Assembly (NCBI GenBank): GCA_045579045.1
Contig: JAZNLL010000100.1
Coordinates: 1 to 48,814, forward strand
Reading direction: 5' to 3'
Source of the DNA: Avoscillospira sp045579045
Lineage (GTDB): Bacteria > Bacillota > Clostridia > Oscillospirales > Oscillospiraceae
Length of the DNA stretch: 48,814 nt
The notes beneath the pieces are model-generated. The model was not told the origin of the DNA. It worked only from the letters and a program-made list of their open reading frames with translations, and did no database searches. The position numbers and the translations under genes are program-made. Below, one piece after another: positions 16,943 to 25,375 of the stretch (positions within the stretch are counted from its first letter, which is position 1; every line of letters begins with the position of its first letter).

Positions 16943-19900
16943 GTGTATCTGAAAGCACTGGAGATTCAAGGCTTCAAGTCCTTTGCGGACAAGACTGTTC
17001 TGCGGTTCGGTGATGACATTACTGCCATCGTCGGCCCCAACGGCAGCGGCAAATCGAATATTTCCGATGCCATCAGCTGGGTCATGGGCGAAATGAGTTC
17101 CAAAGCCCTCCGCGGTGCCAAGATGGAAGATGTCATCTTCGGCGGTACCCAGAAGCGTGGTGCGTTGGGTTTTGCCGAAGCATCCCTGATTTTGGACAAC
17201 AGCGACGGAGCCTTGCCCATTGAGACACAGGAAGTGACTGTGACCCGCCGGTATTACCGTTCCGGCGAAAGTGAATACTATATCAACCGCCAGTCTGCCA
17301 GACTCCGTGATATCAATGAGATGTTCATGGATACCGGTCTGGGCAAGGAAGGCTATTCCAACATCGGTCAGGGTCGTATCGATGAGATTCTGGCTCTGAA
17401 GAGCACCGATCGACGGGAAGTCTTTGAAGAGGCTGCCGGTATTTCCAAGTATCGCCACCGCAAGGAAGAGACGGAGCGCCGTCTGGCTTCTACGGAAGAT
17501 AACCTTCTGCGTATCGGAGATAAGATCTCTGAACTGGAAGGACAGGTGGAGCCTCTGCGCCAGCAGGCGGAAAAGGCGAAGAAGTATCTGGAGTTCCGGG
17601 AAGAACTGAAGGGGCAGGAAGTTGCCCTTTGGCTGGAAAATCTGGAGAAATTGGCGGAAAGCCTGAAAAAAGCAGAGAACGACTATGCCACTGCCGCCTT
17701 CGTTCTGGAGCAGCAGCACGGCGAATTGAACCGGCTGTATCAGCTTTCCGAGCAGCTGTCTTTGCAGCTGAACCACAAGGGTCTGGAACTGGACCGTCAG
17801 AGAGAGCATATTGCCGCTCTGGAAGGTGAAGCCGCTGCTCAGAGCAGTGAAGCTGCCGTGCTGCAGGCCGGTGTGGAAAATGCAAAGCAGAATATTCTCC
17901 GTGTGGAGCAGGAACTGCAGGAGCAGGACGGCCGCAGCGGCGGCATTGCCGAGCAGATCGCTGCCCATCGCAGCCGTATCGAGGAGATCGGTAAGAGCCT
18001 TGCTGAAGTGCAGGAAAATCTGGAAGCGGCTCTTTCTCAGAGTCAGGCGGTCAGCCGGGATGTGGATGATGCAGAACGAAAGGTTCTGGCACTCCGAGCC
18101 CAGCAGGCACTGCTGCAGACGGAGTCTGCCAGAAAGCGTGCAGATATCGCATCTCTGACGGCATCCATGGAGGAGATTCTGGAACGGAAGCAGACGGTAC
18201 AGACCGATCTGGATGCTGCCACTGCCAGACGGAAGGATCTGCAGGCACAGGCAAGAAAATATGCAGATGAGCTGGAAGAAGCGCAGGATACGGTCACTTC
18301 CTGCCAGAACTCCGCGGCCGGCTATGCCCTGCGGCAGAAGTCCAGAGTGGAGAAACGGGACAGTCTGCAGAAAACTGTGGATTCCATGAAGATCGAACTG
18401 GAAACAGCCCAGTCCAGAAGCCGGATGCTCCGGGATGTCATTCAGAACCATGAAGGTGCGCCCAAGGCTGTCCGCATGGTCATGCAGGAGAGCAGCCGAG
18501 GCACACTGGGCAAAATATACGGTCCTGTTTCCTCTCTGATCCGTACCGATGATGACTATGCCATCGCCATTGAGACTGCTCTGGGCGGTGCTTTGCAGAA
18601 TGTGGCCGTTGCCACCAGAGATGACGGCAAACGGGTGCTGGACTTCTTGAAGCGCTGCAACGGCGGCCGTGTCACCTGCGAACCCCTGGACGCCAAGCAG
18701 GGAAGAACCCTGCAGGAAAAGGGTCTGGAAAAGTGCGCAGGCTATGTGGGTCTGGCCTCCGAGTTGGTCACTTATGATCCCAAGTTCCGGGGTCTGATGG
18801 AATATCTCCTTGGCCGCACCGTTGTGGCCGATAACTTAAATCATGCCGTTGCCATGGCACGGCAGTATCAGAGCCGCTTCAAGATCGTCACCCTGGACGG
18901 TCAGGTCATGAACGCCGGCGGCTCCATGACCGGCGGTTCCGTGTCTCACGGAACGGGTATTCTGAACAGAGCCAATGAGCTGGCCCGTTTGGAGGAGAAG
19001 GAGAAAGACCTTTCCGCCAAGCTGAAAGAGAAAGAAGCAGAACTGGCAGAAGCTGCCAGAGCCGCTGCACAGGTGGAGTTTGAACTGACCACCGTTCAGG
19101 GTCAGCTCCGTCAGGCGGAGGACGATGTCCTCCGCGCAGAAGGTCATGCCCAGCAGGCACAGGCGCTGGTGGATGCCATTACAGAAAACATCCATTCCTA
19201 TGAGCGGGAACTGGAAGCCATTGACAGCCGCAGCGGCGGCGATGTGACCAGACTGGAACTGCTCAAAAAGGAAGCTGTCGAGACCGAAGCCCAGGCCAAT
19301 GGACTGGAAGAAGAACTGGAAGCTCTTTCCAAGGGTCAGGATGCCCTTTCTCAGCAGGCTGCCCAGTGGAATGACCGGATCACCGAACTGCGCATGGAAG
19401 CTGCGGCACAGGATGCCGAGCGGACAACGGCACAGGAAGGCGTCCGTCAGCTGGAGGAACTGGCGCAGGCCATGGCTGGTGACCGGGGACAGAAGGAGCA
19501 GCTGATCGAAGGCTACAAAGCCGAAATTACCGCTTTGGAAGAAAAGCTGACTCAGTCTGCCGAAAAGCGGCAGGCTATGGATGCCACCATCGCAGAGGCC
19601 AAGAAAACTCTGCAGGATCAGCTGCAGGAGCGTTCCGAAATCGAAGCCAGACGCACCAAGAGCGAGAAGCAGGCTCAGGATAAGAACAAGGACATTCTGG
19701 ACATGGAGCGGGAAGCCGCCCGTCTGGAACAGAAGAAGAACACCGCGCAGCTGGAAGAAAAGCAGATCGTGGACAAGCTGTGGGACAGCTATGAGCTGAC
19801 TCCCTCTACGGCTGCCCCCTTCGCTGCCAAGATCGAAAATGTGACTGCGGCAAGCCGGAAGATCACAGAACTGAAGCGGAAAATCTCCTCTCTGGGCACA

Positions 19901-20515
19901 CCCAATTTGGGTGCCATTGAGGAATTTGAGCGTGTCAATGAGCGATATGAATATCTGGCAGGTCAGAGAGACGATGTGCTCCACGCCAAGAAGGAACTGG
20001 AAGCCATCGTCAAGTCCATCACCGAGGAAATGACAGAGATCTTTGTCCGGGAATTTGCCAAGATCAACGGCTATTTTGGCAAGACCTTTGAGGAAATGTT
20101 CGGCGGCGGCAAGGGCGAGCTGGTTCTGGAGAATCCGGAAGAGCCCCTGTCCTGCGGCATCGAGATCAAGGTGCAGCCCCCCGGCAAGCAGCTGAAGACC
20201 ATCACCCTGCTCTCCGGCGGTGAAAAGGCCTTTGTTGCCATCGCTCTGTACTTTGCCATTCTGAAGGTTCGTCCCACGCCCTTCTGTCTGCTGGACGAGA
20301 TCGATGCGGCTCTGGACGACCGGAATGTGGAGCGGTTTGCCACCTATCTGCGAACCCTCTGCGAAAAGACCCAGTTTATCGTCATCACCCACCGCCGAGG
20401 CACCATGGAGGCATCCGATGTCCTCTACGGTGTCACCATGCAGGAACAGGGTGTGTCGAAGATTCTCCATCTGGATCTGAACCAGATGGTGCAGGAACTG
20501 GGCATTGCCAATTAA
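16943..20515 (+). CDS. smc: Chromosome segregation protein SMC
   Basis: A 1190-residue condensin ATPase. The N-terminal head has Walker A at residues 31-38 (GPNGSGKS). Two long coiled coils flank a hinge at roughly 505-670, which includes GKIYGPVSSLI and the Gly-rich MNAGGSMTGGSVSHG. The C-terminal head has the ABC signature LSGGE at 1090-1094 and Walker B D1118-E1119 (LLDEIDAALDDRN). It starts at GTG 16943 with GGAGAAG upstream, reading MYLKALEIQGFKSFADKT. The stop codon TAA is formed from the boundary TA and first base of repeat copy B. It is the first gene of an operon with ftsY, as in Bacillus. Confidence 0.97.
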   Translation: MYLKALEIQGFKSFADKTVLRFGDDITAIVGPNGSGKSNISDAISWVMGEMSSKALRGAKMEDVIFGGTQKRGALGFAEASLILDNSDGALPIETQEVTVTRRYYRSGESEYYINRQSARLRDINEMFMDTGLGKEGYSNIGQGRIDEILALKSTDRREVFEEAAGISKYRHRKEETERRLASTEDNLLRIGDKISELEGQVEPLRQQAEKAKKYLEFREELKGQEVALWLENLEKLAESLKKAENDYATAAFVLEQQHGELNRLYQLSEQLSLQLNHKGLELDRQREHIAALEGEAAAQSSEAAVLQAGVENAKQNILRVEQELQEQDGRSGGIAEQIAAHRSRIEEIGKSLAEVQENLEAALSQSQAVSRDVDDAERKVLALRAQQALLQTESARKRADIASLTASMEEILERKQTVQTDLDAATARRKDLQAQARKYADELEEAQDTVTSCQNSAAGYALRQKSRVEKRDSLQKTVDSMKIELETAQSRSRMLRDVIQNHEGAPKAVRMVMQESSRGTLGKIYGPVSSLIRTDDDYAIAIETALGGALQNVAVATRDDGKRVLDFLKRCNGGRVTCEPLDAKQGRTLQEKGLEKCAGYVGLASELVTYDPKFRGLMEYLLGRTVVADNLNHAVAMARQYQSRFKIVTLDGQVMNAGGSMTGGSVSHGTGILNRANELARLEEKEKDLSAKLKEKEAELAEAARAAAQVEFELTTVQGQLRQAEDDVLRAEGHAQQAQALVDAITENIHSYERELEAIDSRSGGDVTRLELLKKEAVETEAQANGLEEELEALSKGQDALSQQAAQWNDRITELRMEAAAQDAERTTAQEGVRQLEELAQAMAGDRGQKEQLIEGYKAEITALEEKLTQSAEKRQAMDATIAEAKKTLQDQLQERSEIEARRTKSEKQAQDKNKDILDMEREAARLEQKKNTAQLEEKQIVDKLWDSYELTPSTAAPFAAKIENVTAASRKITELKRKISSLGTPNLGAIEEFERVNERYEYLAGQRDDVLHAKKELEAIVKSITEEMTEIFVREFAKINGYFGKTFEEMFGGGKGELVLENPEEPLSCGIEIKVQPPGKQLKTITLLSGGEKAFVAIALYFAILKVRPTPFCLLDEIDAALDDRNVERFATYLRTLCEKTQFIVITHRRGTMEASDVLYGVTMQEQGVSKILHLDLNQMVQELGIAN

Positions 20516-20599
20516 GCTGACGCAAGACAAGGAAGATAAGGCAAAAAGAAGCAAAAAGCATTGCTGAGAGGCAATTTCGGTTCGAGTCCTCTCAGCTTA
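20513..20599 (+). mobile_element. MITE-like element, internally deleted copy B (87 bp)
   Basis: It shares the right-hand ~80 bases of copy C, in the same orientation, up to the terminal AGCT-TA. The left end keeps only TAAGCTGA before joining internal sequence at GCTGACGC. In copy C both the left terminus and this internal site carry GCTGA, so a deletion between the two 5-base repeats explains the structure. It lies exactly between the smc stop codon and the ftsY Shine-Dalgarno (GAAAGGA). It can fold through GCTGAGAGG (20570-20578) and CCTCTCAGC (20588-20596). Confidence 0.8.
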
Positions 20600-20613
20600 C
20601 GAAAGGAACAACT

Positions 20614-21507
20614 ATGGGATTTTTCGATAAAATCAAACAGGGCCTCAGCAAAACGGCCTCCAATATCAGTCAGGTTTTTACGGTCCACAAGGAAATCGAT
20701 GAGGATTTCTATGAGGAACTGGAAGAAAGTCTGATTATGGCTGATCTGGGTGTGGATACCACCATGGAGGCCATGGATGCCCTTCGGGAGAAAGTCAAGG
20801 CGGAGAAGCTGAAAACTGCCGAAGAAGCCAAGGCTGCCCTCCGTGCGGTTTTGGCGGAAATGGTGGATGTGGGCAGCTCCAAGCTGAATCTGGAGACCCA
20901 GCCCTCTGTGGTGCTGGTCATCGGTGTCAATGGCGTGGGAAAGACTACCACCATCGGCAAGATCGCCAATCAGCTGAAGCAGGATGGCAAGAAGGTCCTC
21001 CTGTGCGCTGCCGACACTTTCCGTGCCGCTGCTGCCGATCAGCTGGAGATCTGGGCTGGCAGAGCCGGTGTGGATATCATCCGTCAGGATGAGGGTGCAG
21101 ACCCTGCGGCTGTGGTTTTTGATGCCATTGCTGCCGCCAAGGCCAGAAAGGCCGATGTGATCCTCTGCGATACGGCAGGCCGTCTCCACAATAAGCAGAA
21201 TCTCATGAACGAACTGGGCAAGATCGCCCGTGTCATTGAACGGGAATTGCCCAATGCAGCCAAGGATGTGCTGCTGGTGCTGGATGGCACCACCGGTCAG
21301 AACGGTCTGGTGCAGGCGCGCCAGTTCAAGGAAATCGCCGGTGTCACCGGTATGGTCATGACCAAGCTGGACGGCACCGCCAAGGGCGGCATCGTGGTGG
21401 CGGTTGCCCATGATCTGCAGATCCCCGTCAAGTATATCGGCGTAGGCGAGCAGATGGACGATCTGATGCCCTTTGAGGCAGCGGCTTTTGCGGAGGCTCT
21501 GGTATGA
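20614..21507 (+). CDS. ftsY: Signal recognition particle receptor FtsY
   Basis: A 297-residue SRP GTPase that docks SRP-ribosome complexes at the membrane. It lacks the long acidic A domain and consists of the NG domain, as in other Gram-positives. G motifs: GVNGVGKTTTIGKIANQL (P-loop), AADTFRAAAADQLEIWA, CDTAGRLHNKQNLMNEL, and MTKLDGTAKGG (guanine specificity). The terminal GEQMDDLMPFEAAAFAEAL is typical. The ATG start follows GAAAGGA, which abuts repeat copy B. Its stop overlaps the rdgB start (ATGA). Confidence 0.97.
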   Translation: MGFFDKIKQGLSKTASNISQVFTVHKEIDEDFYEELEESLIMADLGVDTTMEAMDALREKVKAEKLKTAEEAKAALRAVLAEMVDVGSSKLNLETQPSVVLVIGVNGVGKTTTIGKIANQLKQDGKKVLLCAADTFRAAAADQLEIWAGRAGVDIIRQDEGADPAAVVFDAIAAAKARKADVILCDTAGRLHNKQNLMNELGKIARVIERELPNAAKDVLLVLDGTTGQNGLVQARQFKEIAGVTGMVMTKLDGTAKGGIVVAVAHDLQIPVKYIGVGEQMDDLMPFEAAAFAEALV

Positions 21508-22097
21508 AATTGGTATTAGCCAGTAAAAATCAGCACAAACTGGTAGAAATGCAGACCATTCTGGGTCAGCTGGGTCTGGAAGTGGTTTTGCAGAGTGAAC
21601 TGGGCATTGATGTGGATGTGGACGAGACCGGCACCACCTTTGCCGAAAATGCCCTTCTGAAGGCGAAAGCCGTCATGAAGGCAAGCCACATGGCTGCCAT
21701 TGCCGACGATTCCGGTCTGGTGGTGGATGCGCTCAATGGCGCACCCGGTGTGTACTCCGCCCGTTACGGCAATAAGAGCTCCGATGCCGAGCGTACCGCA
21801 TTCCTGCTGGAAAACATGGCAGATGTACCGGAGCAGCAGCGCACCGGCCGGTTTGTCAGTGCCATTGCCTGCGCACTGCCCGATGGACGGGTGGTCACGG
21901 CAGAGGGTGTCTGCGAAGGAACGATTTTGTTTGAGACCAGAGGGGACAACGGCTTCGGCTATGACCCTGTGTTTTATGTGCCTCAGATCGGCAAGACCTT
22001 TGCCGAGGCTGACGGCGCAGAGAAGAATGCCATTTCCCATCGGGGAAAGGCATTGGAAGCATTTTTGATTGCATGGAAGGAGGCCGGCTTATGCTGA
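21504..22097 (+). CDS. rdgB: XTP/dITP diphosphatase (RdgB/HAM1 family)
   Basis: A 197-residue house-cleaning pyrophosphatase that hydrolyses ITP, dITP and XTP. It starts MKLVLASKNQHKLVEMQ, with the nucleotide-binding (T/S)-x-N-x-x-K pattern. ADDSGLVVDALNGAPGVYSA carries the catalytic Asp, and the C-terminus has GDNGFGYDPVF and the SHRGKA motif (ISHRGKALEAF). Length is standard. The start overlaps the ftsY stop by 4 bases and its end overlaps yhbY by 7 bases, indicating tight translational coupling. Confidence 0.95.
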   Translation: MKLVLASKNQHKLVEMQTILGQLGLEVVLQSELGIDVDVDETGTTFAENALLKAKAVMKASHMAAIADDSGLVVDALNGAPGVYSARYGNKSSDAERTAFLLENMADVPEQQRTGRFVSAIACALPDGRVVTAEGVCEGTILFETRGDNGFGYDPVFYVPQIGKTFAEADGAEKNAISHRGKALEAFLIAWKEAGLC

Positions 22098-22546
22098 CCA
22101 GCAAAGAAAGAGCAGAATTTCGTGCCCAGGCCAACGGTCTGGAAGTGACCTTGATGGTAGGCAAGGGCGGCGTGTCCGATACCCTGCTGGCAGAGGCCGA
22201 AAAGCTTCTGGAGGCCAGAGAACTGGTCAAGGGTCGTGTGCTGGAAACTGCCATGATGACTGCCCGTGAAGCCAGCGAAGCCATCTGCGAAGGCACTGAT
22301 GCCGACGGCATTTCCTGTGTGGGAGCAACCTTCGTCATCTGGCGGAAGTCCAAGAAACTGGAAGAAGCCAAAAAGGCCAAGGAAAAGGCTGCCGCGACTG
22401 CAAAGAAGAAGGTCAACCCTGTGAAGGTGGGTCGGCAGAAGCGCCGTGCCCAGGCCAAGGCAGAAAAAGAGCGCAAGGCTCAGTATTTCCACGATGAAGC
22501 CGTCAAGGCTGCCATCGAGCGGAGAAAGCAGTACTATCAGGACTAA
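22091..22546 (+). CDS. yhbY: YhbY-family (CRM domain) RNA-binding protein with basic C-terminal extension
   Basis: A 151-residue protein. Residues 1-88 form the CRM/YhbY domain: MLTSKERAEFRAQANGLEVT, a GKGG loop equivalent (MVGKGGVSD), and LETAMMTAREASEAICEGTD. Such proteins bind pre-ribosomal RNA during 50S assembly. ATG 22091 has AAGGAGG about 6 bases upstream. The protein is about 50 residues longer than the stand-alone YhbY, because a Lys/Ala/Arg-rich tail with four KK or RR clusters follows. That tail may add RNA affinity. The gene sits between rdgB and nadD, close to its context in Bacillus (yqeI-nadD-yqeK). Confidence 0.88.
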   Translation: MLTSKERAEFRAQANGLEVTLMVGKGGVSDTLLAEAEKLLEARELVKGRVLETAMMTAREASEAICEGTDADGISCVGATFVIWRKSKKLEEAKKAKEKAAATAKKKVNPVKVGRQKRRAQAKAEKERKAQYFHDEAVKAAIERRKQYYQD

Positions 22547-22551
22547 AATTT

Positions 22552-22830
22552 TAAGCTGAGAGAACTCGAACCCAAACAGGTTTTCAGGCAGTTGCATTCC
22601 CCAATACTTCAGAAAATCCCTTGATAATACAGAAAGTATTGTCTGCGTGATTTTCCTTGTCTTGGAAAATGCAACTGGCCGAAAACTGCAAGGCACCTCT
22701 CAGCAAATGATTTTTAGTTAATTTTTGGCGCAGATGGCACCGCCTTGCTGACGCAAGGCAAGGAAGATAAGGCAAAAAGAAACAAAAAGCATGACTGAGA
22801 GGCTATTTTGGTTCGAGTCCGCTCAGCTTA
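22552..22830 (+). mobile_element. MITE-like element, full-length copy C (279 bp)
   Basis: This fills the gap between yhbY and the nadD-yqeK fusion, inverted relative to copy A and of identical length (13 substitutions in my hand alignment). The ends are TA-AGCTGAGAGAACTCGAACC on the left and its near-inverse on the right. TA repeats abut both termini (22552-22553 and 22829-22830). The right TA is immediately followed by AGGAGG, the Shine-Dalgarno of the next gene. Internal hairpins match those of copy A. I see no coding sequence; the 63-codon minus-strand frame at 22584-22775 changes 6 residues relative to its copy-A counterpart. Confidence 0.85.
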
Positions 22831-22843
22831 AGGAGGCAGTACC

Positions 22844-24037
22844 ATGGCAAAGATCGGTATTTACGGCGGCAGCTTCAATCCGCCCCATCTGGGACATTTG
22901 CAGGCAGCCGGTGCGTTTTATGAAAAGCTGGGACTGGACTGCCTTCTGCTGATCCCGGCAGCCACACCGCCTCACAAGGCACTGCCGGTGAATACCCCCT
23001 CCGCCGAAGACCGTCTGGAAATGACGAAGCTTTTGGCAAAGGATCTTCCTTTTGCAAAGGTGGAGGATCTGGAGCTGCGCCGTCAGGGCGCCAGCTACAC
23101 GGTGGATACCCTGCAGGAACTGAAAAACCGTTATCCCAACGATGAACTGTTCCTGTGCATGGGTACGGATATGTTCCGATCCTTTGATGAGTGGCGGATG
23201 CCGGAAAAAATTGCAGAGCTTGCCACCGTTGTCATGGCGCACCGTGTCAAGGCCGATACGGAGGAACTGGAAAAGCAGGCACAGCACTTCCGGGATACTT
23301 ACGGCAAAGCTCCCATTTTACTTGCCAATGACATTCTGCCCATGAGCTCTACTCAGATCAGAAGATTGCTGGTCTTAGGCGGTGCGGAGGATTTCCTGCC
23401 CAAGGCCGTTTGGGATTATATCCGGGAAAAGGGGCTTTACGGAACGGGCAAAAACAGAAAGAACCTGCCGTTCGAGGAATTGAAGGCAGAGTCTCTGGCA
23501 CTGCACAAGCCCCAGCGAGTCAATCATGTCATCGGCTGTAGTGAAACAGCAGAGCGCCTTGCTCGCATCCATGGGGCAAACCCGGAAGATGCCAAAAGAG
23601 CAGGCATCCTCCACGATGTGACCAAAGCTCTGGATGGCGCCGACCAGTTGCGGTTGTGCGACAAATATGGTATAATCATCGATACTTTCGATCGGGCGCA
23701 TCCCAAAATTCTCCATGCCACCACCGGCTCTGATGTGGCACGGCGGGTCTTTGGAGAAAACGAAGCCGTGTGTCAGGCCATTCGCTGGCACACTTCCGGC
23801 AAAGCGGATATGTCCACTTTGGAAAAAATCATTTACATTGCCGATTATATGGAACCCAACCGGGATTTCCCCGGTGTGGAGGAAATGCGGCATCTGGCAC
23901 AGACAGATCTGGATGCGGCTATGCTCATGGGACTGCAGATGGCAAAGGAACATCTGGATCGGCAGGGTTCGGTCATGTGCCGACACTCCGTTGAGGCCAT
24001 GGCGTACTTAAAAGCAAAGAAAGGAACGTGCGATTAA
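22844..24037 (+). CDS. nadD: Fused nicotinate-nucleotide adenylyltransferase (NadD) and HD-domain phosphohydrolase (YqeK)
   Basis: A 397-residue two-domain protein. Residues ~1-200 are NadD: GIYGGSFNPPHLGHLQAAGA (nucleotidyl-transferase HxGH) and the MSSTQIRRLL motif; it adenylates nicotinate mononucleotide for NAD synthesis. Residues ~215-397 are YqeK. The metal-binding HD motif is in AGILHDVTKAL, preceded by HVIGCSETAERLARIHG, and the domain has RWHTSGKADMSTLEKIIYIA and DYMEPNRDFPGVEEM. YqeK proteins are known to hydrolyse Ap4A symmetrically. In Bacillus these are two adjacent genes; here the frame is continuous. Shine-Dalgarno AGGAGG is 8 bases upstream. The end overlaps the LCP gene. Confidence 0.94.
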   Translation: MAKIGIYGGSFNPPHLGHLQAAGAFYEKLGLDCLLLIPAATPPHKALPVNTPSAEDRLEMTKLLAKDLPFAKVEDLELRRQGASYTVDTLQELKNRYPNDELFLCMGTDMFRSFDEWRMPEKIAELATVVMAHRVKADTEELEKQAQHFRDTYGKAPILLANDILPMSSTQIRRLLVLGGAEDFLPKAVWDYIREKGLYGTGKNRKNLPFEELKAESLALHKPQRVNHVIGCSETAERLARIHGANPEDAKRAGILHDVTKALDGADQLRLCDKYGIIIDTFDRAHPKILHATTGSDVARRVFGENEAVCQAIRWHTSGKADMSTLEKIIYIADYMEPNRDFPGVEEMRHLAQTDLDAAMLMGLQMAKEHLDRQGSVMCRHSVEAMAYLKAKKGTCD

Positions 24038-25371
24038 GCGTGAAGCTATTCGGCAATAAGCGCAGCCCTTCCCGTCTGAAGAAAGGGAAAAAGACTGCCG
24101 GGAAACTTACCGGTGTCCAGAAGGGTCTCCTGCTGTTGGCAGCCGCTGTTTTCATACTGGCTGCAACGGTATTTGCTGTTTATAAAGATTTTGTCAAGCC
24201 CATGAATATCAAGAACCCCGGGTTGGGTTCTGTGGGCACAGAACAGATTTTCCGTCCTCCCACCACCACCCAAACCCATCTGGATGAAAACGGCAGGGAA
24301 GTAAAGACGGAAGTACCTGCCAGCCATAAGGAAGGATTTTACAATATTCTTGTGGTGGGCACCGATGATGACGGGTTCCGCACGGATACCATCATGATCG
24401 CAAGGCTGGATGTGACAAACCACACCGTTGCCATCATGAGCATCCCCAGAGATACCATGGTGGAAAGTGTCATGACTGTGCCCAAGATCAATGGTGTTTA
24501 CGGCTATGCCGGAAAAGGCGAGAAGGGTATCAACAACCTGAAATCCCATCTGGCAAAGCTTCTGGGATTTGAAGTGGACGGCTATGCCGTGGTCAATCTG
24601 GAAGCCTTTGTGGAACTGGTGGATCTGGTGGGCGGTGTGGAATTTAATGTCCCCATGGATATGTACTATTCCGATCCCACCCAGGATCTGTATATCGATC
24701 TGAAGGCAGGTCTGCAGAAGCTGGACGGTCAGCAGGCTATGCAGCTGGTGCGGTACCGAAAGGGCTATGCCACCCAGGATCTGCAGAGGACAGAAGTCCA
24801 GCAGGATTTTTTGAGGGCACTGGCACAGCAATGTCTGAAAGTCTCCAATCTGAAGAAGATCGGCAATATGGCCAATATCTTCAAGGAGCATGTAACCACA
24901 GATCTGACCGTGGGCAACATTGCCTATTTCGGACAGGAGCTGCTGAAATGCGATTTTGAGGATATGTATTCCTATACCCTGGAGGGTGAGGCGGTCTATC
25001 TGGACGGCGTGTCCTATTATGCCATCTATCTCCACAACACGCTGGAGGCGGTCAATGGGTATTTTAACCCCTACGATGCAGAGATCACGGAAAATAATGT
25101 GACCATTCTGACACCGGAATATGTCCGCTATCTGCAGAAACTGAACGAACCGGAGGAACCGGAAGAAGAGGAAGTGCCGGAAGAGGAACTCCCCGAGGAG
25201 GAGATCCCGGAAGAACTCCCGGAGGACGATCTTCCTGAAGAGGAATTGTTCCCGGAAGATCCGTTGGAGGAAATTCCCACAGAACCGGAACTACCCACCG
25301 ATGAATGGGTGGAGGAAGTTCCCACAGAAGACCTTGAACTGGAAAATGAATTCTTTACGGAAGAAGGATGA
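24028..25371 (+). CDS. LytR-CpsA-Psr (LCP) family cell-wall glycopolymer transferase
   Basis: A membrane-anchored protein of about 447 residues. After a basic cytoplasmic N-terminus a single helix spans residues ~33-53. The LCP domain follows: NILVVGTDDDGFRTDTIMIA, AIMSIPRDTMVE, GVYGYAGKGEKGINNLKSHL, VNLEAFVELVDLVGGVEF and LVRYRKGYATQDLQRTEVQQ, including the conserved Arg/Asp residues that bind the polyprenyl pyrophosphate donor. LCP enzymes attach wall teichoic acid or polysaccharide to peptidoglycan. The last ~70 residues are an acidic Glu/Pro-rich tail. The start is uncertain: GTG 24028 overlaps the nadD stop but sits very close to AAAGGAA; GTG 24040 is the alternative. Confidence 0.9.
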   Translation: MRLSVKLFGNKRSPSRLKKGKKTAGKLTGVQKGLLLLAAAVFILAATVFAVYKDFVKPMNIKNPGLGSVGTEQIFRPPTTTQTHLDENGREVKTEVPASHKEGFYNILVVGTDDDGFRTDTIMIARLDVTNHTVAIMSIPRDTMVESVMTVPKINGVYGYAGKGEKGINNLKSHLAKLLGFEVDGYAVVNLEAFVELVDLVGGVEFNVPMDMYYSDPTQDLYIDLKAGLQKLDGQQAMQLVRYRKGYATQDLQRTEVQQDFLRALAQQCLKVSNLKKIGNMANIFKEHVTTDLTVGNIAYFGQELLKCDFEDMYSYTLEGEAVYLDGVSYYAIYLHNTLEAVNGYFNPYDAEITENNVTILTPEYVRYLQKLNEPEEPEEEEVPEEELPEEEIPEELPEDDLPEEELFPEDPLEEIPTEPELPTDEWVEEVPTEDLELENEFFTEEG

Positions 25372-25375
25372 AAAT

